A stretch of 23,010 nt of DNA from UBA9865 sp035647835 (GTDB lineage: Bacteria; Bacillota; Dethiobacteria; Dethiobacterales; Dethiobacteraceae): contig DASRMS010000121.1 in NCBI GenBank assembly GCA_035647835.1, positions 1 to 23,010 of the forward strand. The letters are read 5' to 3'. The first letter of the stretch is position 1. Every line of letters begins with the position of its first letter. Below the pieces are notes generated by a model. That model worked only from the letters and a program-made list of their open reading frames with translations. It was not told where the DNA came from and ran no database searches. This document shows positions 15,353-23,010 of this stretch, piece after piece. Made by a program: the position numbers and the translations under genes.

Positions 15353-18300
15353 TCGGCCACATCCTTTCTCCCGTGCCTTTGACCCCTTTGTGCCAGATAA
15401 TCCTGTAAAGCAACCACTGTCGGCTGCAGTTGACCAGCTGTTTTGCGTGTTAAAACCTCAAAGAAAGCCCTTGCAGTATCCGTAGAGGTAAGACAGGGGA
15501 TTTGGTATTCCACACAAGCACGCCGCACCTGATAACCGGTAGAAGTAATTTTTTTACCATAGGTAGGAGTATTCACTGCTAAATCAATTTTACCTTCACG
15601 AATTAAATCTAGCACATTGGGCAGACCTTCACCCACTTTATTTACTGTCTCCACGTTGGCCGCACCTGCTTTCTGCAAAGCTTGTGCCGTCTCAGCCGTG
15701 GCATAAATCTTAAAACCGCCAGCATGGGCTTGCTGCAGTAAAGGAATAAGTTCTTGCTTATCTTTGTCCGCGACACTGGCGAGAATGTTCCCTCTCTGAG
15801 GAAAGGAAAACCCACTGGCCAGCATACTTTTGTACAGAGCGGTGGCAAAGTCGTCCGCCATACCCAACACTTCGCCGGTAGACTTCATCTCTGGTCCCAG
15901 CGAGATGTCCAGTTGCTGGAGCTTGGCAAAGGAAAATACAGGCGCCTTGACTGTAACATATGGTGGTGCAGGCACTAAACCATGCCCATAACCCATTTCC
16001 TGCAGTGTTTCCCCCAACATGATCCTCGTTGCCAAAGCCACCAGGGGCATACCTGTGACTTTGCTAATAATCGGTACTGTCCGACTGGCGCGAGGATTAA
16101 CTTCCAAGACGTAAACTCGCTCCCGCCAAACCACATACTGAATATTCACCAAACCACGGATCCCCAAGGCTAAAGCAATGCGTACTGTATATTCAGTAAG
16201 GGTCTCCATTAACTCGGGCGTGAGTGATTGCGGCGGAAAAACAGCCATGGAATCACCGGAATGGACACCTGCTCGCTCTATATGTTCAAAGATGCCGGGA
16301 ATTAACACCGTGGTGCCATCACAAACTGCATCCACTTCCACTTCAGTCCCCAACAAATAACGATCTAATAAAACCGGATGCTCCGGAGTTACATTGGCCG
16401 CAAGCTGTAAATAAGTATAAAGCTGTTCTTCATTATAAACAATCTGCATGGCCCGGCCGCCAATCACGTAAGAGGGACGCACCAGTAAAGGGAAACCTAT
16501 TTTATGTGCTGCTCCCAGTGCTTCATGTGGTGAGGAGACTGCCACCCCTTCTGGCTGCGGTATCCCTAACAAGCGAAGTAACTGATTAAACTTCTGGCGG
16601 TCTTCCGCCAAGTCAATCGTCTCTAGCGGCGTGCCCAGCAGTTTGACGCCAGCTTGCTGCAGGGGCCCGGCCAAATTAATTGCTGTTTGTCCCCCAAATT
16701 GCACAACCACGCCTAGTGGTTTTTCTTTTTCCACGACCGCTAAAACATCTTCCACCGTCAGAGGATCAAAGTAAAGTTTATCCGCACAATCAAAATCGGT
16801 AGAGACAGTTTCTGGATTATTATTAAGAATTATTGCTTCTCGTCCACTCTCCTTAAGTGCCCAGACACTGTGTACAGAACAATAATCAAACTCGATCCCC
16901 TGGCCAATACGAATAGGTCCGGAGCCCAGCACTAACACTTTTTCCTGCTTACTACAGTTCACCTCATCTTCTGCCTGATAGGTAGAGTAGTAATAGGGCA
17001 TCAGCGTATCAAATTCGGCCGCACAGGTGTCCACAGTTTTGTAAGCTGGTGCCAGGGCCAAGCTTTTCCGCTGGGCACGCACGGCCTCGCTGCTAACCCC
17101 CAGGATTTTAGCCACCTCCGCATCGGCAAAACCCAATTCTTTATAGTGTCGCAGTTGCTTAGCCGTCAGTGCAGTTAAGTTAAGCTTGCCTAGTGCTAGC
17201 TCGGCAGCAACAATCTTCTTGATCTTGTCAATAAAATAGGGAGCAATACTACTAATTTCTGCGGCCTCCGCCACACTACCACCCCGACGCAGCATTTCTG
17301 CCAGCACAAACAAGCGTTCATCAGTAGGGGCAGCCAATTCAGCAGCAAGCTGGCGGTCACTTCGCGTTTTTAACTCTGCCATTTGTAAACCAGTCACACC
17401 GATTTCCAGAGAGCGGACAGCTTTAAGCAATGCTTCTTCCAACGTCTGCCCAATGGCCATTACTTCACCTGTGGCCTTCATTTGTGTGCCTAGTTGTCGA
17501 TTGGCAGCTTGAAACTTATCAAAAGGCCAACGGGGTATTTTACAGACCACATAATCAATAGTTGGCTCAAAACAAGCAGCGGCTTTGCCGGATCCAGAGC
17601 TTAATATTTCCTCAAGCTGTAAACCAACCGCTATTTTCGTAGCAACTTTAGCAATGGGATAACCGGTGGCTTTTGAGGCCAAGGCACTAGAACGACTAAC
17701 ACGCGGGTTAACCTCAATTACTATATATTTTTTATCTGTAGGGTGGAGGGCGAATTGAATGTTACAGCCACCTTCAATTTTTAATGCCCGGATAATCTTT
17801 AGTGCCGCATTGCGCAGCATGTGCTCCTCCGTATCTTCTAAGGTCAGGGCCGGTGCAAAGACAATGGAATCACCGGTATGCACACCCACAGGATCAAAAT
17901 TTTCCATAGAGCAGATGGTGATACAGTTATCCTGAGCATCACGCATTACTTCAAACTCAATTTCCTTCCAGCCGGCGACACTGGTTTCCAAAAGCACCTG
18001 CCCAATTAAACTATGTTTTAGGCCGCGAGAAACTATATCGCGCAAAGATTGGTCATCAGTGGCAAAACCGCTGCCAGACCCTCCCATAGTATAGGCCGGA
18101 CGAACAATGAGTGGATAGCCCACTGCTTGGGCAAAGTCAAAGGCTTCCTGCAAGCTGGAGGAGATGATACTCGGAGCAGTTGGTTCTCCAATCTCCTGCA
18201 TAGTTTCTTTAAATAGTTCCCGGTCTTCGGCATGTTTTATAGTTTCCAAAGACGTGCCCAGCAGGCGAACATGATATTTTGCCAGCACACCAGCTTCTGC

Positions 18301-18606
18301 TAACTCCTTGGCTAAATTCAAGGCCGTCTGGCCGCCTAATGTTGGCAGCAAGCCGTCTGGACGCTCCCGAGCAATGACTTGTGAGACAAACTCCAGGGAG
18401 AGCGGTTCAAGATAAACCCGCTCCGCCAGATCCGGATCGGTCATAATGGTAGCCGGATTGCTGTTAACCAGGATTACCTGGCAGCCTTCCTCACGCAAGG
18501 CTTTGCAGGCTTGGGTCCCGGCATAATCAAATTCTGCGGCTTGCCCGATGATAATAGGACCAGAACCAATTACTAATACTCGTTTTAATGCTTCATCTCT
18601 CGGCAC
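15349..18606 (-). CDS. carB: Carbamoyl-phosphate synthase large subunit
   Basis: Makes carbamoyl phosphate from bicarbonate, two ATP and ammonia delivered by the small subunit CarA. 1085 residues, full length. The first synthetase half has VIGSGPIIIGQAAEFDYAG near the start and NPRVSRSSALASKATGYPIAKVA. The oligomerisation part lies at about 400-550. The second half starts near 558 (LGSGPIRIGQGIEFDYCSVH) and includes NPRASRTVPIISKVTG. A C-terminal methylglyoxal synthase-like allosteric domain spans about 935-1065. The start is GTG at 18606, 7 bases after AGGGGG. It lies 15 bases after argD and overlaps argF by 4. carA, which normally precedes carB, is missing here. The context suggests an arginine-pathway rather than pyrimidine-pathway enzyme. 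Confidence 0.97.
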   Translation of the reverse strand: MPRDEALKRVLVIGSGPIIIGQAAEFDYAGTQACKALREEGCQVILVNSNPATIMTDPDLAERVYLEPLSLEFVSQVIARERPDGLLPTLGGQTALNLAKELAEAGVLAKYHVRLLGTSLETIKHAEDRELFKETMQEIGEPTAPSIISSSLQEAFDFAQAVGYPLIVRPAYTMGGSGSGFATDDQSLRDIVSRGLKHSLIGQVLLETSVAGWKEIEFEVMRDAQDNCITICSMENFDPVGVHTGDSIVFAPALTLEDTEEHMLRNAALKIIRALKIEGGCNIQFALHPTDKKYIVIEVNPRVSRSSALASKATGYPIAKVATKIAVGLQLEEILSSGSGKAAACFEPTIDYVVCKIPRWPFDKFQAANRQLGTQMKATGEVMAIGQTLEEALLKAVRSLEIGVTGLQMAELKTRSDRQLAAELAAPTDERLFVLAEMLRRGGSVAEAAEISSIAPYFIDKIKKIVAAELALGKLNLTALTAKQLRHYKELGFADAEVAKILGVSSEAVRAQRKSLALAPAYKTVDTCAAEFDTLMPYYYSTYQAEDEVNCSKQEKVLVLGSGPIRIGQGIEFDYCSVHSVWALKESGREAIILNNNPETVSTDFDCADKLYFDPLTVEDVLAVVEKEKPLGVVVQFGGQTAINLAGPLQQAGVKLLGTPLETIDLAEDRQKFNQLLRLLGIPQPEGVAVSSPHEALGAAHKIGFPLLVRPSYVIGGRAMQIVYNEEQLYTYLQLAANVTPEHPVLLDRYLLGTEVEVDAVCDGTTVLIPGIFEHIERAGVHSGDSMAVFPPQSLTPELMETLTEYTVRIALALGIRGLVNIQYVVWRERVYVLEVNPRASRTVPIISKVTGMPLVALATRIMLGETLQEMGYGHGLVPAPPYVTVKAPVFSFAKLQQLDISLGPEMKSTGEVLGMADDFATALYKSMLASGFSFPQRGNILASVADKDKQELIPLLQQAHAGGFKIYATAETAQALQKAGAANVETVNKVGEGLPNVLDLIREGKIDLAVNTPTYGKKITSTGYQVRRACVEYQIPCLTSTDTARAFFEVLTRKTAGQLQPTVVALQDYLAQRGQRHGRKDVAE

Positions 18607-18621
18607 AGCCGGGCCCCCTTC

Positions 18622-19809
18622 TTAGTCAATTGCTGTTAACGTTTGTTCTAAAATAGTTACAGCAGCATCAATTTCTTTTTCTGTTACAATGAGCGGCGGC
18701 AAGAAACGTAATGTTTTACCACCAATACAGTTAACCAATAAACCTTTCTCCTGACAGAGCGGGACCACCCTGGCAGCATCTCCGGCAATTTCCAAACCAA
18801 TCATTAAGCCCAGGCCGCGCACCTCAACTAGGTGAGGGTAAGCTAGGGCTTGTAGCTTTTGCTGAAAATATGCCCCCAGTTCTGCTACCCGGTTCAGAAA
18901 ATCAGCTTCTGCCAGGATGCTCACAGCTACATTTGCTGCGGCACAAACAACCGGATTTCCCCCAAAAGTGGAGGCGTGTTCACCGGGCACTAACGTTGTC
19001 GCTGCTTCTCCTTTGGCTGCCATTACCCCAATCGGCAGTCCGCCGCCTAGTGCTTTCGCCAGGGTAAAGACGTCTGGTTCTACACCGTAATGCTGATAAG
19101 CAAACAACTTTCCTGTACGTCCCATCCCGCATTGGACCTCATCAAAGATGAGCAGCAGCTGATGTTTATCACATAACTGTCGCAGTCCCTGCAGAAACTC
19201 CAATGTTGCGGGATAGACACCACCCTCACCTTGAACCGGCTCAATTAAAATGGCGCAAGTTTGTGCCGTGACTGCATCCTTAAATGATTGCAAGTTATTA
19301 AACTCGGCATAGCGAAAACCTGCAACTAGCGGTTCAAAGCCCTTATGATATTTGGGTTGACCGGTAGCAGTCACGGTAGCTAGCGTCCGGCCATGAAAAG
19401 AACGCTTGGCGGTAATAATTTCAAAGGCTGCCTCACCCTTCTTAAGCTTGCCATATTTACGTGCCAGTTTGAATGCCGCTTCATTAGCTTCGGCACCGCT
19501 GTTGCAGAAAAATACTTTATCAGCACAAGAGTGCTGCACCAATTGTTCTGCTAAACGAATCTGGGGTTCCGTGTAGTAAAGATTAGAAGTATGCATCAAC
19601 TGTTGGGCCTGTTTATAAATGGCCTCGACAATTTGTGGATGACAGTGCCCCAGATTGTTAACCGCCAAACCACTGACAAAATCTAAATAACGCTTGCCGG
19701 CATCATCCCAAACATAAGCACCTTCACCACGCTGCAGCAATAAAGTAGCTTCAGGCTGCCGGTTATAGGTATTAATAATCGTCTTTTTTTCTAATGCTTT
19801 AAGTTCCAT
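18622..19809 (-). CDS. argD: Acetylornithine aminotransferase
   Basis: A PLP enzyme that converts N-acetylglutamate semialdehyde to N-acetylornithine with glutamate as amino donor. 395 residues from the ATG at 19809, which has AGGAGG 7 bases upstream; the frame stays open 29 codons further into argB but without family sequence. Class III features are present: NSGAEANEAAFKLAR (103-117), SFHGRT (137-142), DEVQCGMGRTG with Asp223, and the PLP lysine Lys252 in LAKALGGG. It begins 10 bases after the argB stop. Related ornithine or succinylornithine aminotransferases share these motifs; the operon decides for argD. Confidence 0.96.
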   Translation of the reverse strand: MELKALEKKTIINTYNRQPEATLLLQRGEGAYVWDDAGKRYLDFVSGLAVNNLGHCHPQIVEAIYKQAQQLMHTSNLYYTEPQIRLAEQLVQHSCADKVFFCNSGAEANEAAFKLARKYGKLKKGEAAFEIITAKRSFHGRTLATVTATGQPKYHKGFEPLVAGFRYAEFNNLQSFKDAVTAQTCAILIEPVQGEGGVYPATLEFLQGLRQLCDKHQLLLIFDEVQCGMGRTGKLFAYQHYGVEPDVFTLAKALGGGLPIGVMAAKGEAATTLVPGEHASTFGGNPVVCAAANVAVSILAEADFLNRVAELGAYFQQKLQALAYPHLVEVRGLGLMIGLEIAGDAARVVPLCQEKGLLVNCIGGKTLRFLPPLIVTEKEIDAAVTILEQTLTAID

Positions 19810-19819
19810 GGTCTGCCTC

Positions 19820-20713
19820 CTAACTCGTAACCATGGTACCAATACCATGATCCGTAAAGATTTCCAACAGTAAAGAATGAGGAACACGCCCGTCAATAAT
19901 ATGTGTACGATTTACTTCATGTTCAAGCGCCATGATACAAGCTTCAACTTTAGGAATCATACCCTTATTAATTTTACCTTCAGCAATCATGGCCAAGGCT
20001 TTGGCTTTAGGGAGGGCAGAAATCAGTGAAGAGGGCACACCAGCCTCGACAAAAATACCTTCCACATCAGTAAGTAAAATCAATTTATCAGCCGCCAGTG
20101 CTGCTGCCAATTCACCGGCCACGTGATCAGCATTAATGTTCAGGCTTTCTCCTTCCAGACCCACAGCAATCGAGGAAATGACCGGTATGTAGCCTTCTTT
20201 ACTTAAAGTATGAATAACCTCAGGGTTAACCTTCGTGATTTCACCAACATAGCCTAGGTCTACCACTTCCTCACTTCCGCTCAGCTGCTCCGGAGCACGG
20301 CGGCGCGCCACCAGCAAATTAGCGTCTTTACCTGATAAACCTACAGCTTTGCCGCCATACTGGTTAATTAAAGCAACGATTTGTTTGTTAACTTTACCCG
20401 TCAGCACCATTTCTACTACTTCGATGGCTTCTTTGTCGGTTACACGTAAACCATTAACAAACTGTGACTCCTGACCTAAACGCTGCAGCATTTTTGTGAC
20501 CTCTGCTCCCCCACCATGCACGACAATGGGGTTAATCCCAATATACTTAAGTAGGATAATATCCATCATCACTGATTTTTTTAATTCCTCTGAGACCATG
20601 GCATGACCGCCATATTTGATGACAAAAGTTTTATCAGCAAAAGAACGCAAATAAGGCAGCGATTCAATTAGTACATCCGCTTTGGCAATTAGCTGCTGAA
20701 CATCATTGTTCAC
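19820..20713 (-). CDS. argB: Acetylglutamate kinase
   Basis: Phosphorylates N-acetylglutamate, the usual control point of the cyclic arginine pathway. 297 residues. KYGGHAM (33-39) and HGGG (66-69) form the ATP-phosphate part, and NADHVAGELAAALAADKLILLTDV lies in the C-terminal lobe. An N-terminal helix of about 20 residues before the core and the ending LLEIFTDHGIGTMV are features of the arginine-inhibited hexameric class, so feedback inhibition by arginine is likely. GTG start with AAGGAG 9 bases upstream. It lies 47 bases after argJ, the widest gap in the operon. Confidence 0.97.
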   Translation of the reverse strand: MNNDVQQLIAKADVLIESLPYLRSFADKTFVIKYGGHAMVSEELKKSVMMDIILLKYIGINPIVVHGGGAEVTKMLQRLGQESQFVNGLRVTDKEAIEVVEMVLTGKVNKQIVALINQYGGKAVGLSGKDANLLVARRRAPEQLSGSEEVVDLGYVGEITKVNPEVIHTLSKEGYIPVISSIAVGLEGESLNINADHVAGELAAALAADKLILLTDVEGIFVEAGVPSSLISALPKAKALAMIAEGKINKGMIPKVEACIMALEHEVNRTHIIDGRVPHSLLLEIFTDHGIGTMVTS

Positions 20714-20760
20714 CGATCTTCACTCCTTACACAAATTTTAGTCACCAAGTTAAGACAACA

Positions 20761-21969
20761 CTAGGAGCGATAACTGGCGTTAATTTTGATATAATCGTAA
20801 CTTAAATCAGCTCCCCAGGCAGTTACTTTTTCTTCGCCCATCTGCAAGTCAACTGTAATGCGAATATCTTGCTGGGCTAAGATTGCTTTGGCTTGTGCCT
20901 CATCAAAAAGTAAACCCTGACCAAACTGAGTGACCTGCAAATCCCCCAGGAAGACATCAACCCGCTCTGGGAAAAACTCTACTTCCGTTTGCCCCATGGC
21001 GGAAATAATGCGTCCCCAATTAGCATCCTCACCAAAAAAGGCTGTTTTCACCAGATTAGAGTTGAGAATACCGCGGGCTAAAGTTTTCGCATCCTCATAG
21101 GTGGCAGCATGCTTGACTGTTACTGCCAAAAACTTGGTGGCACCCTCACCATCGCGCACAATACTCTGTGCCAGTTCCGTGTTGACCCGCTGCAGGAGCA
21201 TCAGAAAACGATGATAATCTTCATTCTCCTCACTAATTACTAAGTTAGCGGCTGCCCCATTAGCTAAGACCACCACCGTATCATTGGTGCTCGTATCACC
21301 ATCTACGGTAATCAGGTTATAAGAACGTTCAACCGAATACTGCAAAGCCTTCTGCAGCAGCGCAGGAGCAATGGCGCAATCAGTAGTGATAAAAGCCAAC
21401 ATCGTAGCCATATTGGGGTGAATCATGCCTGAACCTTTAGCAATACCACCCACGGTAACTATTTCTCCGCCAATATCCAGTTGAAAAGCTGTGATTTTGG
21501 CAGTAAGATCTGTCGTCATAATGGCCTCGGCGGCCAGTGGACCGCCCTCAGCTTGTAGCTGCTCTACCGCGTCATGAATACCCGTTTCCAGCCGCGCCAT
21601 GGGCAGGTACTGTCCAATCACACCGGTGGAGGCCACAACGATGTCTTGCGTCTGTAGGCCCAACAGTTCACCCGTCAGCGCTGCCATACGCTGGGCATCC
21701 TTAAGCCCCTGCTCGCCGGTACAAGCATTGGCATTGCCGCTGTTCACAATAATCGCCTGTGCTTTGTTATCAGCTAGATGTTCACGGCTGACAAGTACAG
21801 GAGCACCTTGGAAACGGTTCTTGGTAAACATCCCAGCGGCTACTGCCGGAACTTGAGAATAAATCAGCGCGATATCTTTTTTGTCCTTTTTCTTAATGCC
21901 AGCAGCGATGCCTGCCGCCTTAAAACCACGCGCGGCCGTCACGCCACCCTCAACTTTACGAAATTTCAT
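20761..21969 (-). CDS. argJ: Glutamate N-acetyltransferase / ornithine acetyltransferase (ArgJ)
   Basis: Moves the acetyl group from N-acetylornithine to glutamate, which makes the pathway cyclic; bifunctional members also use acetyl-CoA. 402 residues. The self-cleavage site is HPNMATMLAF with Thr189 as the new N-terminal nucleophile of the beta chain, and KGSGMI lies just before it. NSGNANACTG (76-85) and STGVIG (114-119) are also family features. ATG with AGGAGG 8 bases upstream, 12 bases after argC. No argA or argE was seen, consistent with ArgJ recycling the acetyl group. Mono- or bifunctionality cannot be told from sequence alone. Confidence 0.97.
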   Translation of the reverse strand: MKFRKVEGGVTAARGFKAAGIAAGIKKKDKKDIALIYSQVPAVAAGMFTKNRFQGAPVLVSREHLADNKAQAIIVNSGNANACTGEQGLKDAQRMAALTGELLGLQTQDIVVASTGVIGQYLPMARLETGIHDAVEQLQAEGGPLAAEAIMTTDLTAKITAFQLDIGGEIVTVGGIAKGSGMIHPNMATMLAFITTDCAIAPALLQKALQYSVERSYNLITVDGDTSTNDTVVVLANGAAANLVISEENEDYHRFLMLLQRVNTELAQSIVRDGEGATKFLAVTVKHAATYEDAKTLARGILNSNLVKTAFFGEDANWGRIISAMGQTEVEFFPERVDVFLGDLQVTQFGQGLLFDEAQAKAILAQQDIRITVDLQMGEEKVTAWGADLSYDYIKINASYRS

Positions 21970-21981
21970 TACTGCTACCTC

Positions 21982-23001
21982 CTACTTAAGCCCTGCTTCT
22001 TCGGGCCAATTCTGCATAATATTCATATTTTGTACCGCCTGACCCGCAGCGCCTTTGACCAGATTATCAATGGCAGAAACAACTATTAAGCGTCCCGTGC
22101 GGGGATCCAGTCGAAAAGCTAAATCGCAAAAATTGGTGCCGCTGACATACTTCGTTTCCGGAAGCTCCTGGGCGGGGAGCAGACGAATAAAGGGCTCCTG
22201 GGCATAATGTTTTTGGTAAGCAGCGCTCACGGTTGCTTCATCTACCCCAGCCGCACTACGAACGTAAATGGTGGAAAGTATCCCACGAATCATCGGTACT
22301 AAATGTGGTGTAAAAATTAAGGTGACAGGCTTACCGGCCAGGTTACTCAACTCCTGCTCAATTTCCGGTGTATGCTGATGAGCAGCGATTTTATAGGCCT
22401 TAAAATTTTCTGTACACTCTGGGAAATGGAATGCTTGTTTGGGAGAACGACCAGCTCCAGAAACACCCGATTTGGCATCAACAATAATATCTTCTGCCTC
22501 AATTAAACCCTCGGCAAGCAGCGGTTTAAGTGCCAGTAAAACACTAGTGGGGTAACAGCCCGGGTTAGCAATCAGTTCTGCATCCCGGATCATTGCACGG
22601 TTGTATTCCGGCAAGCCATAAACGCTAAGTGCTAGGTTCTCCTGACTACTATGTTCATAGCCATACCAGGTCGGATACAGTGAAGCATCCTTTAAACGGA
22701 AATCGCCGCTAAAATCCACTACCTTGATGCCTGTGTTTAAAAGTTTAGGGACCTCTTTAACTGATAACCCATGGGGCAAGGCAGCAAAAATAAAATCACA
22801 GGCCGCCACTTTTGTTAACTCCAGCTTCTCGAGCGGCAACTCACACACCGCACGAAACTCGGGATAGATCTGAGCAAAACTCTGCCCACTGAAGCTTTCA
22901 CTGGTGATGTAATACGGACGGGCATAGGGATGGTGAGCCAAGATGCTGACTAACTCTTTCCCCGCATAGCCAGTTGCACCTAAAACAGCCACCTTTAACA
23001 T
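21982..23001 (-). CDS. argC: N-acetyl-gamma-glutamyl-phosphate reductase
   Basis: NADPH-dependent reduction of N-acetylglutamyl phosphate to the semialdehyde. 339 residues from the ATG at 23001. The Rossmann motif GATGYAG (8-14), the catalytic Cys149 in NPGCYPT, and the conserved FTPHLVPMIRGIL are present. The frame runs to the window edge through GTG-TTT-ATA, but MLKVAVLGATGYAG is the standard start. The ribosome site and operon promoter lie beyond the edge. First arginine gene visible; an upstream gene cannot be excluded. Confidence 0.96.
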   Translation of the reverse strand: MLKVAVLGATGYAGKELVSILAHHPYARPYYITSESFSGQSFAQIYPEFRAVCELPLEKLELTKVAACDFIFAALPHGLSVKEVPKLLNTGIKVVDFSGDFRLKDASLYPTWYGYEHSSQENLALSVYGLPEYNRAMIRDAELIANPGCYPTSVLLALKPLLAEGLIEAEDIIVDAKSGVSGAGRSPKQAFHFPECTENFKAYKIAAHQHTPEIEQELSNLAGKPVTLIFTPHLVPMIRGILSTIYVRSAAGVDEATVSAAYQKHYAQEPFIRLLPAQELPETKYVSGTNFCDLAFRLDPRTGRLIVVSAIDNLVKGAAGQAVQNMNIMQNWPEEAGLK

Positions 23002-23010
23002 TATAAACAC

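Overview
The window looks like a chromosomal segment of a low-to-mid GC Bacillota (Firmicutes), probably a clostridial or Peptococcaceae-like anaerobe. The evidence is strong AGGAGG-type ribosome binding sites, a perfect HrcA/CIRCE operator before groES-groEL, GroEL of the clostridial type, and an argCJBD-carB-argF-argG-argH cluster in the classic Gram-positive order. The genus is inference; no rRNA or tRNA gene was seen.

Left end (1-2080): one end of an integrated mobile element. About 640 bases without a convincing protein gene hold several hairpins and a structured stretch of unknown origin. A small helix-turn-helix protein (excisionase-like, 641-838) and a tyrosine recombinase (911-1990) follow. 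The recombinase reads toward the 3' end of guaA and stops about 90 bases from it. guaA 3' ends are known integration sites, so the att site is probably the last bases of guaA and the rest of the element lies left of the window.

Housekeeping block (2083-6834, minus strand): groES-groEL under CIRCE control, a strong terminator, then an Mrp/ApbC-type Fe-S carrier ATPase, then guaA with its own promoter and a leader of about 145 nt.

Middle (6835-11004, plus strand): two single-gene units. One is a UbiB/ABC1-family atypical kinase with two C-terminal membrane helices, driven by a near-consensus promoter. The other is a GPH-family (MelB-like) sugar:cation symporter behind a hairpin-rich leader of about 230 nt. 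Neither neighbours a gene that reveals its substrate.

Right half (11005-23010, minus strand): an arginine operon transcribed argC-argJ-argB-argD-carB-argF-murI-argG-argH, with gaps of 47 bases or less and two 4-base ATGA overlaps. With ArgJ recycling the acetyl group it covers N-acetylglutamate to arginine, plus the large subunit of carbamoyl-phosphate synthase. Two departures from the usual layout stand out: carA is absent from its usual place before carB, and glutamate racemase (murI) sits between argF and argG. The promoter and any ArgR operator lie beyond the right edge.

I found no CRISPR array, defence system or clearly new system. The points most worth following are the guaA-targeted element, the orphan carB, murI in the arginine operon, and the two structured leaders (guaA and the GPH transporter).
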